Origin: Rhizobium sp. AC27/96
GTDB lineage: Bacteria > Pseudomonadota > Alphaproteobacteria > Rhizobiales > Rhizobiaceae
Assembly (NCBI RefSeq): GCF_001692325.1
Contig: NZ_LXKN01000016.1
Location: forward strand, 1 to 64,000
Reading direction: 5' to 3'
Length of the DNA stretch: 64,000 nucleotides
The stretch's first letter is position 1. Each line of letters opens with the position of its first letter. The notes beneath the pieces are model-generated. The model had not been told where the DNA came from and ran no database searches. It worked only from the letters and a program-made list of their open reading frames with translations. The translations under genes were made by a program, and so were the position numbers. Below, in pieces: positions 8,714 to 18,244 of the stretch.

Positions 8714-9013
8714 TCACCTGATATGCGGATCCCGATCCCGCCTCAGGCGCGAAGCGGCAATGGCACTCGTTTCCGGCGCTAGCAAATCGTGTTTCTCGGC
8801 AAATGCCGCAAACAGCCCACGGGCCGTCTCGGCCTCGATCTCGCCACGCAGCGCCGCGCCGCAGGCTTTCAAGGCGACGGCGTGGGCATGGTCCCTCAAC
8901 CTCGCTGGCCATTCGCAAAGATGACGATACGCATCCGTTGCGCTTCGTACCTCGGCCGGAAAGCCCAGACCGACAAGGATGGTGACTGGTTCTCTAAACA
9001 TATCGGGTTTCAT
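8714..9013 (-). CDS. DUF982-family protein
   Basis: A 99-residue protein: PVTILVGLGFPAEVRSATDAYRHLCEWP matches the DUF982 pattern common in rhizobia (a short beta segment, then helices). Its function is unknown. The start at 9013 has GGAG about 7 bases upstream. It is followed closely by the 91-residue gene at 8428-8703 and preceded by hsp20 on the same strand, so it may respond to heat or stress with that gene. Confidence 0.78.
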   Translation of the reverse strand: MKPDMFREPVTILVGLGFPAEVRSATDAYRHLCEWPARLRDHAHAVALKACGAALRGEIEAETARGLFAAFAEKHDLLAPETSAIAASRLRRDRDPHIR

Positions 9014-9091
9014 CGCTGTCTCCTTCCCAACCCGGAATGCTGACGGGCGCCACGGGAATGGCGCCCCTGACTCACTGGATGAACTTAACGA

Positions 9092-9565
9092 TCAAGCCGC
9101 CTTCTGTGCTTCAATCTGAGCCGGAGCGGCCGACGTTAAGGCAGGCGTGCTCTGGATGGAAATCTTCCGCGGCTTCAGGGCTTCCGGGATTTCACGAACA
9201 AGCTCGATGGACAGGAGACCCTTGCTCAAATCCGCGCCGTCCACCCGCACATGGTCGGCAAGCTCGAACCGGTGCTCGAACGGGCGTCCGGCGATGCCGC
9301 GATGCAGATAGCCCTCAGTATTGGCCTCCTGCTTTTTGCCGGTGACAGTTAGCAGGTTGGACTGGAAGGTGATATCGAGATCATCCCGTTCAAACCCTGC
9401 GACCGCAATCGAGATCCGGTAGCTGTCGTCGCCCGTTTTGATGATGTCATAGGGCGGCCAATCGCTGATCGAGCGGGCGCGCTGGGCGTTTTCGAGAAGA
9501 TTGAAGACGCGATCGAAGCCAACGCTCGAACGGTATAGCGGTGCATAGTCGTAAGATGTTGCCAT
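9092..9565 (-). CDS. Small heat-shock protein Hsp20 (alpha-crystallin family)
   Basis: About 157 residues, an ATP-independent holdase of the bacterial class A type. The opening ATSYDYAPLYRSSVGFDRVFNLL is typical of IbpA-like rhizobial proteins. The alpha-crystallin domain runs from PPYDIIKTGDDSYRISIAVAGF through LLTVTGKKQ to ADLSKGLLSIELVREIPEA, where GLLSIEL is the conserved A-x-x-x-n-G-v-L-like block. Two in-frame ATGs compete; the second at 9565 is 8 bases from AGGAGG and is preferred over 9571. The leader has a ROSE-like UUGCU box. Confidence 0.93.
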   Translation of the reverse strand: MATSYDYAPLYRSSVGFDRVFNLLENAQRARSISDWPPYDIIKTGDDSYRISIAVAGFERDDLDITFQSNLLTVTGKKQEANTEGYLHRGIAGRPFEHRFELADHVRVDGADLSKGLLSIELVREIPEALKPRKISIQSTPALTSAAPAQIEAQKAA

Positions 9566-9571
9566 AGCCAT

Positions 9572-9680
9572 ATCCTCCTTGAAGCAACATGGGTACAGAA
9601 GCGCCGAAAGACGGTGCTTCCAGCGAGGCCAGCTCTGTCTTCAGCAGCTGGCGGCAAACGATTTGGTTTTCGAGAATTTC
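9572..9680 (-). promoter_or_regulatory. Probable ROSE-type RNA thermometer in the hsp20 leader
   Basis: On the minus strand the leader ends with TTGCT (9583-9587), two bases, then AAGGAGGAT directly before the start. ROSE elements, known from rhizobial small heat-shock genes, mask the Shine-Dalgarno by pairing it with a conserved UYGCU box, including a G-G pair. The arrangement here fits that 3-prime hairpin. I could not fold the upstream hairpins, so the left edge is approximate. Confidence 0.5.
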
Positions 9681-9812
9681 GGTTTCAAGATCCGTGGCGC
9701 GAAAAAATTCGTCCCCCGTTAGATCAGATGATTTTCAACTTCATCCGCTCGCATCATTGCCGGCGAAATGCATTTCCTTATCCACGCGCTGACAAGTCCG
9801 CCTCATCGCCCC

Positions 9813-10103
9813 TCAATGGACGGATCGACTTATAACCCGATGGGGATAGGCAGCCTTGAACTGAGCCATCATGGCGCTCGCCTGCTGCAGCACACGTTCG
9901 GTCTTTTCGGGATTGTCGCGAGCAAGTTCGTCTGCATTGACCCGCATGGCTTCTGCCATGCTGGCGGACATCATTGCGAACTTGCCTTCTCCGTAAACCA
10001 GCGCTTCTTTTGAGGCGGTCTCAAGCCACCTGGCAAAATCGACGATGATCTCTTCGCGTTCATCGATGCCAACATTCTTGATGATGCTGATATTCGCTTC
10101 CAT
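9813..10103 (-). CDS. Hypothetical protein, 96 aa (phasin-like appearance)
   Basis: Starts MEANISIIKNVGIDEREEIIVD at 10103 with GGAG about 10 bases upstream. The body is amphipathic helix (FARWLETASKEALVYGEGKFAMMSASMAEAMRVNA), which recalls phasin-like or stress-helical proteins, but I cannot assign a family. It lies in the heat-shock cluster between hsp20 and usg on the same strand. No signal peptide or membrane segment is seen. Confidence 0.7.
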   Translation of the reverse strand: MEANISIIKNVGIDEREEIIVDFARWLETASKEALVYGEGKFAMMSASMAEAMRVNADELARDNPEKTERVLQQASAMMAQFKAAYPHRVISRSVH

Positions 10104-10195
10104 GCAGGTGTCACTCCATACACAATCGACGCACACCGAGTTCCACGTCTCGGGCGGTCGATGAGCTGGGAAGCGGAAAAATCAAATTCAAGAGC

Positions 10196-10468
10196 TTAGT
10201 GAAGCTTGAACTCGCCCTCGACCCGGCGCCATTCGTTCGGACCGATCAGCCGCTGGTGGCTGTAGCGGACGGAGTGGAGAGGCCCGTCTAGCTTCGCCTG
10301 CCAGAAGTCCAGGAACCTGTGCATCTCCGGAAAATCAGGTGCGAGATCGTAGTCCTGCCAGACGTAGGTCTGCAGGACCGATTCAAAATCGGGAATGCGG
10401 TAGAGGATATGCGCCGTGGTCAGTCCATAGCCATTGAGCTGACGCTCGAAATCCGACGAGAATTGCAT
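10196..10468 (-). CDS. usg: Usg family protein
   Basis: A 90-residue protein that follows the Usg pattern closely: LNGYGLTTAHILYRIPDF, LQTYVWQDYDLAPDFPEMHRFLDFW and GPLHSVRYSHQRLI. Usg was named for its place upstream of a trp gene in some alphaproteobacteria; its biochemical role is unknown. The ATG at 10468 has CGGAG about 7 bases upstream. It is divergent from groES across a regulatory region with a CIRCE-like element. Confidence 0.9.
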   Translation of the reverse strand: MQFSSDFERQLNGYGLTTAHILYRIPDFESVLQTYVWQDYDLAPDFPEMHRFLDFWQAKLDGPLHSVRYSHQRLIGPNEWRRVEGEFKLH

Positions 10469-10570
10469 GCTTCATCTCCGTTTCATGACATTGCGAAGGT
10501 GACGTAAAATTTTGCAGTGATCAATGGTTTTCTGAATTCGCAGAGCTGTTTATTGTTCCTTTTCAGCACG

Positions 10571-10597
10571 TTAGCAGCCATATGGATCGAGTGCTAA
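10571..10597 (+). promoter_or_regulatory. CIRCE-like HrcA operator upstream of groESL
   Basis: The consensus CIRCE is TTAGCACTC-N9-GAGTGCTAA. Here the right arm GAGTGCTAA (10589-10597) is perfect, the spacer is exactly 9 bases, and the left arm reads TTAGCAGCC (10571-10579), matching at six of nine positions. It lies about 150 bases before groES. A CTTGAAA at 10615-10621 just downstream could be a heat-shock sigma -35 box, without a clear -10. HrcA repression, possibly weakened by the damaged arm, is likely. Confidence 0.75.
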
Positions 10598-10743
10598 TTT
10601 TTCCTATTCACCCTCTTGAAATCGAAAAATCTCGAAAATAAATTTTGCCTGCGAACGCTCGGATGAGGTTCGCACCCGTCCGGATTGGTCACCCGGTCCG
10701 GTAGGGGATTTTGCGTCATCTTTTTTGTCCAATGGAGGAAAAC

Positions 10744-11058
10744 ATGTCGTTCCGACCGCTTCATGATCGCATTCTTGTTCGCCGGGTCGAATCCGAAGAA
10801 AAGACCAAGGGTGGGATCATTATCCCCGACACTGCCAAGGAAAAGCCGCAGGAAGGCGAAGTTGTCGCCGTCGGGCCTGGTGCGCGCAACGAGGCTGGCC
10901 AGACCCAGGCGCTCGACGTCAAGGCTGGCGACCGCATTCTGTTCGGCAAATGGTCCGGCACCGAAATCAAGATCAACGGCGAAGACCTGCTGATCATGAA
11001 GGAAAGCGACGTCTTGGGCGTTATCGAAGCTCAGGCCGAGCAGAAGCGGGCAGCGTAA
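10744..11058 (+). CDS. groES: Co-chaperonin GroES (Cpn10)
   Basis: A 104-residue ring-forming lid of the GroEL folding chamber. The sequence is canonical: [19 protein letters not shown], the mobile loop [19 protein letters not shown], then [11 protein letters not shown] and [15 protein letters not shown]. The start has GGAGG 6-7 bases upstream. groEL follows after a 52-base gap in the same operon. The cytoplasmic complex folds nascent and heat-damaged proteins; rhizobia often carry several groESL copies with different regulation. Confidence 0.97.
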   Translation: MSFRPLHDRILVRRVESEEKTKGGIIIPDTAKEKPQEGEVVAVGPGARNEAGQTQALDVKAGDRILFGKWSGTEIKINGEDLLIMKESDVLGVIEAQAEQKRAA

Positions 11059-11098
11059 TCACGCATTACCGCCCATCAGTCAAAAAGCTGCCTATTGA

Positions 11099-12739
<1,641 letters not shown>

Positions 12740-12747
12740 GCTGAGAT

Positions 12748-12777
12748 ATGGCCCGCCGCCTCTGCGCGGTGGGCCAT
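12748..12777 (+). terminator. Hairpin after groEL, probable terminator
   Basis: A 12-base stem ATGGCCCGCCGC pairs with GCGGTGGGCCAT with one G-T pair and a short loop, starting 9 bases after the groEL stop and followed by CTTGG. The T-run is weak, so termination may be partial. Confidence 0.6.
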
Positions 12778-12792
12778 CTTGGAACTACGAGA

Positions 12793-12990
12793 ATGGCAGT
12801 TCCTATTTCGAGAGAAGATGCGCGCCTATGTGCCGCCGTTGTTAAGGAAGTCGCGTCTGCGAAGGGCATCGACCGTGACCCAGCAGCAATTGGGAAGCTG
12901 ACGACCACCGTAGCAAGGCTCTTCAACAGAGGATTGCGTGAACGGGATAAACTAGTTTCGGCGGCTATGGACGAAGACAAAGCCCTCTGA
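12793..12990 (+). CDS. Hypothetical small protein, 65 aa
   Basis: Starts MAVPISREDARLCAAVVKEVASAKG after the groEL hairpin, with GAACTACGAGA as a weak ribosome binding site. The protein is helical and basic (LTTTVARLFNRGLRERDKL). I do not recognise a family. A strong terminator follows directly, so it is probably the last gene of the groESL transcript. Confidence 0.6.
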   Translation: MAVPISREDARLCAAVVKEVASAKGIDRDPAAIGKLTTTVARLFNRGLRERDKLVSAAMDEDKAL

Positions 12991-12998
12991 ATACACTT

Positions 12999-13031
12999 CC
13001 AGGCCGGCAGTTTCCCTGCCGGCCTGGTTTA
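12999..13031 (+). terminator. Rho-independent terminator
   Basis: A perfect 12-base stem CCAGGCCGGCAG / CTGCCGGCCTGG with a 5-base loop, followed by TTTATT. It lies 8 bases after the stop of the 65-residue gene and closes the heat-shock block. Confidence 0.92.
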
Positions 13032-13805
13032 TTGGTTTTGAATGCCATTGGGCAGTCTGGAACTTTCCGTCTTCACGCGATGCTTTTCGTCACTCGCCTT
13101 TTAGGCCGCCATGCTCGCCAGAACCGCCGATGTCAGATATCGACCGGAGTTTTTGCTCTTAGCCGCCTACGATTTCGAAGTCTCGGTTGGCAGGAACCTG
13201 CTCGGACGCGGTACCATCACCAACTGGACCTTTCCCTTGCCTCCATAACGACCGCCGCGTTGACGCCAAACGAAATTACTAGTCCGAGGTTGTTATCGTA
13301 ACCCGTTCAGAAGTCAGGATCGGGATTTAACATCGGGTAACGCGCCCCAGCGATCATCGCGACTGCAATCGTAAATATCACGGCTTGCCGAGTGCTGAGC
13401 GTCCAGCAGACGATGGTGACAGTAGCGAGATAAAGGGTCGCTATGGAATGCTGTTGCTGATAGGTGCCGACGTCAAGCAGCAAGGCAATGCGCGCTTTTC
13501 TAGATTTTCTGAGATCCTCGCACTCAGATCTAAGCTCTTGAAAGGATACGAACCTACAGCCCCTCAATTATCTTGACCGCGAAAAGGCGATATTTGCTGT
13601 TTTCCAGCGGCTTGCAGACTCCAGTCCTCGTCTGTGGTCATCCGCCATCGCGCGGCCACGCTTGGCTGACTTCCGGCGGCGGAAATTGGTTGAAAATAGC
13701 GATACTCTCCCGCCGCATGATATACTTTCGATTGCATATGTCCTTGCTACTGGTAAGACTTACACCTTATCCAAGCTACCATCTTGCTTCGAGAACAAGG
13801 CTGAA
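13032..13805. other. Gap before the ABC three-component operon
   Basis: About 770 bases without a gene I can defend. Short frames on both strands lack ribosome binding sites. A minus-strand frame ending near 13307 has one hydrophobic stretch (LATVTIVCWTLS) and could be a decayed membrane protein. Frames continuous with the nuclease gene extend up to about 13662 from TTG or GTG codons. Confidence 0.4.
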
Positions 13806-14900
13806 ATGCAGGCAACTCTGATGTCGTTACAGAATGCGGTGAAAGACCTGCCATCAGCAAGAATCATTCTGGCAAGCGATTTCGAGAACGGGCCAAAAAT
13901 CGACCCTCTCAAGATCATCCAGATTTATGAAGCCAGCGAATGGGAAACGTTCATTGACGAATGGGTCCATTCGCTCAAAACCACGTATGTCAGCGTTATG
14001 CGACCGACCGGTGCGGGAGATAAAGGCATCGATATTGCTGGGTTCTGTGACGCCGACCAGCTGCTCGGTGTCTGGGACAATCACCAGTGCAAGCACTACA
14101 CGTCACCCTTGAGTTTCGGCGTAGTCGCGCCTGAAATCGGGAAGATGCTCTGGTACTCTTTCTCACAAGAATACAAAGCTCCAAGGGCATGTCGGTTCAT
14201 CGCGCCGAAAGGCGCTTCGACATCGTTGTCGCTCTTGCTCTCGAATGCGGACAAACTGAAAGCGAGGGTGATTGCGGAGTGGGACAAAACCATCTCCGGA
14301 AAAATCACCTCGACCGGGCCCGTCACCCTGGAGGGAAAATTCCTCGACTACGTCGGGGATTTCGATTTTCGGATCTTTTCGGCCGAGCAGCCCCGAACGA
14401 TCATCGAAGCCCATTCTAGAACGCCCTATCACATCGGCCGCTTCGGTGGCGGATTGCCCTCCCGTCCGAGGCCCGACGCTGTCCCTGTCGAGATCGGAGA
14501 GACGGAGGCGACCTATACAAGCAAGTTGCTCGATGCCTATGCAGAGCACAAAGGCGAGACAATCGTTGCGGTCTCGCATCTCGATAAATGGGCAAGTTTG
14601 AAATCCCATTTTCATCGATCTCGTGAGGCCTTTTATCATGCGGAGTCCCTGCGGGTCTTCGTGCGCGAGAAAGTGGAGCCTGGTACGTTTGAGGGGTTGC
14701 AAAACGAGATACTGGACGGGGTGCTGGACACTCACGACGGAGAACACGCGGACGGATATGCGCGCGTCGTCGCCGTAACCGAGAAAGCGCAGTCCTTAGT
14801 TCTTGACGCTCATCCTCTGAACAGAAGCGCTTTTCCCACCGACCGCCGGGGAATTTGTCATCAGCTTGCGAACGATGGGAAGCTGACATGGCGCCGTTAA
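13806..14900 (+). CDS. ABC three-component system nuclease-like effector
   Basis: About 364 residues. The segment TGAGDKGIDIAGFCDADQLLG...DNHQCKHY (residues about 70-98) has the spacing of a PD-(D/E)xK restriction-endonuclease fold: an Asp in GIDI and a Q-x-K in HQCKHY. The rest is not recognised. The stop is just upstream of a middle-component gene and a DUF3732 ATPase, the order described for ABC three-component conflict systems (Aravind group), where this first gene is the toxic effector. I chose the ATG at 13806 (AAGG 5 bases upstream); ATG 13821 and upstream TTG codons to 13662 are possible. Cleavage activity is inferred. Confidence 0.72.
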   Translation: MQATLMSLQNAVKDLPSARIILASDFENGPKIDPLKIIQIYEASEWETFIDEWVHSLKTTYVSVMRPTGAGDKGIDIAGFCDADQLLGVWDNHQCKHYTSPLSFGVVAPEIGKMLWYSFSQEYKAPRACRFIAPKGASTSLSLLLSNADKLKARVIAEWDKTISGKITSTGPVTLEGKFLDYVGDFDFRIFSAEQPRTIIEAHSRTPYHIGRFGGGLPSRPRPDAVPVEIGETEATYTSKLLDAYAEHKGETIVAVSHLDKWASLKSHFHRSREAFYHAESLRVFVREKVEPGTFEGLQNEILDGVLDTHDGEHADGYARVVAVTEKAQSLVLDAHPLNRSAFPTDRRGICHQLANDGKLTWRR

Positions 14901-15376
14901 AGCCTACGGTCTCGGCTTTCAACGGGTCGCTCGAAACGGGCGTGAGGGCCGTCTTCGTTCTGCATGCGCATTTCCCCCGGGCGGTAGATCTGAACCGGCT
15001 GACCGCCATGGATTATCTTGTCGTGCGAACGAGTGTCCTCGACGGACCAGCGGACCTGCATCCCCCGACGCCGATCATGTCACCCGTCACGCAGGTCCGA
15101 AGAAAGTCTGTTCAATCTGCCGTGGCGCTGATGATGTCCCGAGGGCTAGTCGAGCAGGTTATCGATGAAAGCGGGATCCTGTTCCAGGCTGGAGACAATG
15201 CGGAGTTTTTTGTCACCGCGCTTCAAACGCCATATCTCCGACAATTGTACGAGCGCGCCGAATGGCTCGCAGGTTACTTCCAGAACTGCGATGATGAAGC
15301 TTTTGACGATCTGATGCGCAATCTTCTCACCAACTGGGTCTCTGAATTTCAAGACGAAGCATCCGGACCGACATAA
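14888..15376 (+). CDS. ABC three-component system middle component
   Basis: About 162 residues starting MAPLKPTVSAFNGSLETGVRAV, opening 13 bases before the nuclease stop. The pattern (LHAHFPRAVDLNRLTAMDYLVVRTSVLDGP, then PVTQVRRKSVQSAVALMMSRGLVEQV) suggests a small winged-helix adaptor, as expected for the middle component that links effector and ATPase. Its stop codon TAA shares an A with the ATPase ATG, so the two are translationally coupled. The call rests mainly on gene order and size. Confidence 0.72.
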   Translation: MAPLKPTVSAFNGSLETGVRAVFVLHAHFPRAVDLNRLTAMDYLVVRTSVLDGPADLHPPTPIMSPVTQVRRKSVQSAVALMMSRGLVEQVIDESGILFQAGDNAEFFVTALQTPYLRQLYERAEWLAGYFQNCDDEAFDDLMRNLLTNWVSEFQDEASGPT

Positions 15377-17223
15377 TGACATATTCAGGCTTCCAGATCC
15401 GTCACCTTTGCTTTCACGGCTCGGGAAAAGAACCGGCGGTCGTTTCGTTTCAGTCCGGCCTTAATGTCGTCTATGGGGCTTCCGACACAGGGAAGTCCTA
15501 TATTGTCGAAGCGATAGATTTTATGCTCGGCGGCAAGGCCCCTCTTCCCGATATCCCGCAGGCGAACGGCTATGATCGCGTACTGCTCGCGATTGCTTTC
15601 GACGACGGATCGGAAACGACGTTGCTTCGAAGCATGGCCGGTGGACAGTTCCAGGCCTTCGAGGGTCTGCATACGTCGATCCCGGATGCTGAGGGGACTC
15701 CCCTTGGTGAAATTCACAACGAGCGCGATGAAACGAACCTCTCGTCGTTTCTTCTTTCCAAGATCGGCCTTTCAAACAAGCGGATCAAAAAGAATGCTAA
15801 GGATGAAACGCAGGCGCTGAGCTTCCGAAACATTGCGCGGCTGGCGATCGTCAACGAGGAGGAGATCATCCAGAAGCGTTCGCCCCTGTCCGATGGGAAC
15901 TATACGGCGAATACGGCAAATACGTCCGTCTTCACGATGTTGTTGACCGGCGTTGATGACACAGCGCTCCTGTCACGCAAAAGCACGTCCGCCGAAGACC
16001 AGAAGCGACTGGCCCAAATCGATCTTCTCGATCAGCTGATCGCGGATGCTCAAAAACGTATCACGACAATATCCGGCTCACGCGACGAACTGTCTGATCA
16101 GGAGGAGCGGCTTACGAGAGCGATGGACAATCGCGCCGAACAGCTCGCCTTCACCGAGGAAAAATTCAAGGCGATCTCCTCCAGAAGGCGGGCCATCATC
16201 CAAAAGCTCGAGATTACCAACGATCGATACACGGAAATTGCCACTCTGCTTGACCGCTTCAATCTTCTACGGGAGCACTACATTTCGGACTATGAGCGCC
16301 TCTTAGGTATCCGCGAGGCGGGTAGCTTTTTTTCGGTTCTCCAACAGGAGGTCTGCCCCACATGCGGTGCTTCGCCCGACCATCACGATCCCAGTGCGGT
16401 CTGCCACGGCGATGTAGCGGTGACCGTCGCAGCAGCCGAGGCGGAGATGCAAAAAATCGAATCGCGGCAATCCGAGCTGACGACTACAATTGCCGCGTTG
16501 AACGCGGAGGCGCAATCAATTCGGAAATCGCTTCCCCATATGAGGAATTCACTGAGCGAACTCTCAATTGAGATCGAGACCGTTGTATCACCTGACCTTA
16601 GAAGACAACGCGCAACATACAAGGAGCTCGCGGACAAGGGCGCGAACGTACGCGAAGCGCTCGGTCTATTTAGCAATCTGAATGATCTCACAACTCGCAA
16701 GGCCAACCTGGAACGGCAGAACGAAGGGGGGACAGGCGATGCCACGTCCAACAATCGCCTGACAAATACCGTGGCGGCCCCGTTCGCGGAACGTGTTGAA
16801 AGCGTGCTCCGGCAATGGGGTTTCCCTGCGGTCGAGCATGTGCACTTCGACACAACCGCCAAAGATCTTGTGGTGTCCGGGAAAGCGAGAACGTCCTACG
16901 GAAAAGGGCTCAGGGCCATTACGCAGTCGGCGTTCACGATTTCTCTTATGCAATATTGCGCCGACAATGATCTGCCTCACCCCGGGATCGTTGTGCTTGA
17001 CTCTCCTCTGCTATCTTACCGCGAGCCCGACGGTGCAGAGGATGATCTCAGCGACACTAATCTAAATGGGAACTTTTACAGATACCTTCTCGGCCTCGAC
17101 AGGGACCGACAAGCCATCATCGTTGAGAACATGGATCCGCCGTCCGATGTCGAACTCGGCAATCGGGTCATTCATTTCTCCGGAATGGCTGACGAAGGCC
17201 GCTTCGGCCTTTTTCCTCTCTAG
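15376..17223 (+). CDS. DUF3732-type ABC/SMC-like ATPase of an ABC three-component system
   Basis: A 615-residue Rad50/SMC-like ATPase. Walker A is GASDTGKS (residues 34-41), a long coiled coil follows (LDQLIADAQKRITTIS...), a zinc-hook-like CPTC sits near 327-330 at the coil apex, a second coil returns, and Walker B is GIVVLDSPLLSY near 538. This matches DUF3732 ATPases that sense a trigger and release an effector. It has no membrane segment. It overlaps the middle-component gene by one base, and all three genes form one operon. Confidence 0.88.
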   Translation: MTYSGFQIRHLCFHGSGKEPAVVSFQSGLNVVYGASDTGKSYIVEAIDFMLGGKAPLPDIPQANGYDRVLLAIAFDDGSETTLLRSMAGGQFQAFEGLHTSIPDAEGTPLGEIHNERDETNLSSFLLSKIGLSNKRIKKNAKDETQALSFRNIARLAIVNEEEIIQKRSPLSDGNYTANTANTSVFTMLLTGVDDTALLSRKSTSAEDQKRLAQIDLLDQLIADAQKRITTISGSRDELSDQEERLTRAMDNRAEQLAFTEEKFKAISSRRRAIIQKLEITNDRYTEIATLLDRFNLLREHYISDYERLLGIREAGSFFSVLQQEVCPTCGASPDHHDPSAVCHGDVAVTVAAAEAEMQKIESRQSELTTTIAALNAEAQSIRKSLPHMRNSLSELSIEIETVVSPDLRRQRATYKELADKGANVREALGLFSNLNDLTTRKANLERQNEGGTGDATSNNRLTNTVAAPFAERVESVLRQWGFPAVEHVHFDTTAKDLVVSGKARTSYGKGLRAITQSAFTISLMQYCADNDLPHPGIVVLDSPLLSYREPDGAEDDLSDTNLNGNFYRYLLGLDRDRQAIIVENMDPPSDVELGNRVIHFSGMADEGRFGLFPL

Positions 17224-17348
17224 CCGGGCCGCCGCAGGCGCCGGCTCGCCATATGGTCATTGGTGGTACAGCTTATCCTCAAGATGATCATCACGATGCG
17301 ATAGTTCGTAATGCGGCGAAATCAATCGTGTTCCCGCGCCTTAAGGGA

Positions 17349-17876
17349 TCATAGGAGACCTTTGGCACGCAAGTCGGCCGCGAAGGAGATAAGCGGCATT
17401 ACGAGAGTTAGCGGCTTGTCCTTCAAAGGTTCGGCACCATAGGAAGCGTACCAGTTGGCGGCTCGCTCGCTTTTGGCATCGATGATCAGTAGAAGTCCCC
17501 CGCCCTCACCTGCAAGTCGCAGGCAGCGGAGCGCTGCGGCGGCTAGGAGCCGGCCTCCCAGTCCCTGGCCGGCAACCGTGCGGTCGGTAGCCAGTCGAGC
17601 AAGCCTGAAGCCCGGCACATCATGGCGGGCAAGACCGCGTGTCATTGCATCAGGCACAGTCGCATGATCGACTGCCGAAGGCGCGATTGTATAGAACCCA
17701 AGAATACGGCCGGGCACTGCGTCGTCGATAGCACAGAAGGTCTTCGAGGCATTCTGTTCATGGCTTTGTCGGGCAAAGCGGAGCAGGAACTCGTTCATCT
17801 GGGCGTCGCCGCAATCGAAGACTGCCCGACCGTGAGACTTAGCGATCGGTTCCTCATGCCATGCAGGTAAAGTCAT
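17349..17876 (-). CDS. GNAT-type toxin acetyltransferase of a DUF1778/GNAT pair
   Basis: A 175-residue N-acetyltransferase of the TacT/AtaT-like toxin class, which acetylates aminoacyl-tRNA and stops translation. The acetyl-CoA loop is visible as ARLATDRTVAGQGLGGRLLAAAALR, with the FYTIAPSAV strand before it and ANWYASYGAEP at the end. Its ATG overlaps the antitoxin stop (ATGA), the usual coupling. It faces the ABC three-component operon, with a 125-base gap between the two stop codons. Its target tRNA cannot be predicted. Confidence 0.92.
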   Translation of the reverse strand: MTLPAWHEEPIAKSHGRAVFDCGDAQMNEFLLRFARQSHEQNASKTFCAIDDAVPGRILGFYTIAPSAVDHATVPDAMTRGLARHDVPGFRLARLATDRTVAGQGLGGRLLAAAALRCLRLAGEGGGLLLIIDAKSERAANWYASYGAEPLKDKPLTLVMPLISFAADLRAKGLL

Positions 17877-18163
17877 AGGCTGCCAGGCAAACCGGCAATC
17901 GCCGCGCGCAGCTTGGCGTTAGGTTTAGGCGGATTTTCCAGAAGCTCAAGAATGCGAAGATGATCGCGCTTCGACACTTTTATCGTCTCGGCTTCCTCGA
18001 TCACAGCCTCTGCTTCTCGCAGGGCGGATTGCGTCACGAAATCCGTCAGATCGGTATTACGAAGCGCCGCAGCGCGCACAAGTTTAGCCTTGGCCGTGGC
18101 AGGCACCCTCAAACTCATACGCTCACTGTTCTCGTTTGCTATGCTGGGCACGTCAGCCTCCAT
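17873..18163 (-). CDS. DUF1778 ribbon-helix-helix antitoxin
   Basis: A 96-residue antitoxin: ERMSLRVPATAKAKLVRAAALRNTDLTDFVTQSAL is the ribbon-helix-helix DNA-binding part, and the tail (VIEEAETIKVSKRDHLRILELLENPP) is the part that wraps the GNAT toxin. It lies directly upstream of the toxin with ATGA overlap and probably represses its own promoter above 18163. The ribosome binding site is weak; an internal ATG at the MSLRV position is a possible shorter start. Confidence 0.92.
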   Translation of the reverse strand: MEADVPSIANENSERMSLRVPATAKAKLVRAAALRNTDLTDFVTQSALREAEAVIEEAETIKVSKRDHLRILELLENPPKPNAKLRAAIAGLPGSL

Positions 18164-18244
18164 CTTTTGACGGAATATAGGCTAAAGTCTTCTCGTTGTC
18201 AATCATGTGCGCCTTCAAGGCGTACAGGTCACTCGCGCGCATTT

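Noticed and set aside
13307..13567. Minus-strand frame with a hydrophobic stretch
   Set aside because: No ribosome site or family match and only one possible membrane segment; kept only as a note in the gap entry.
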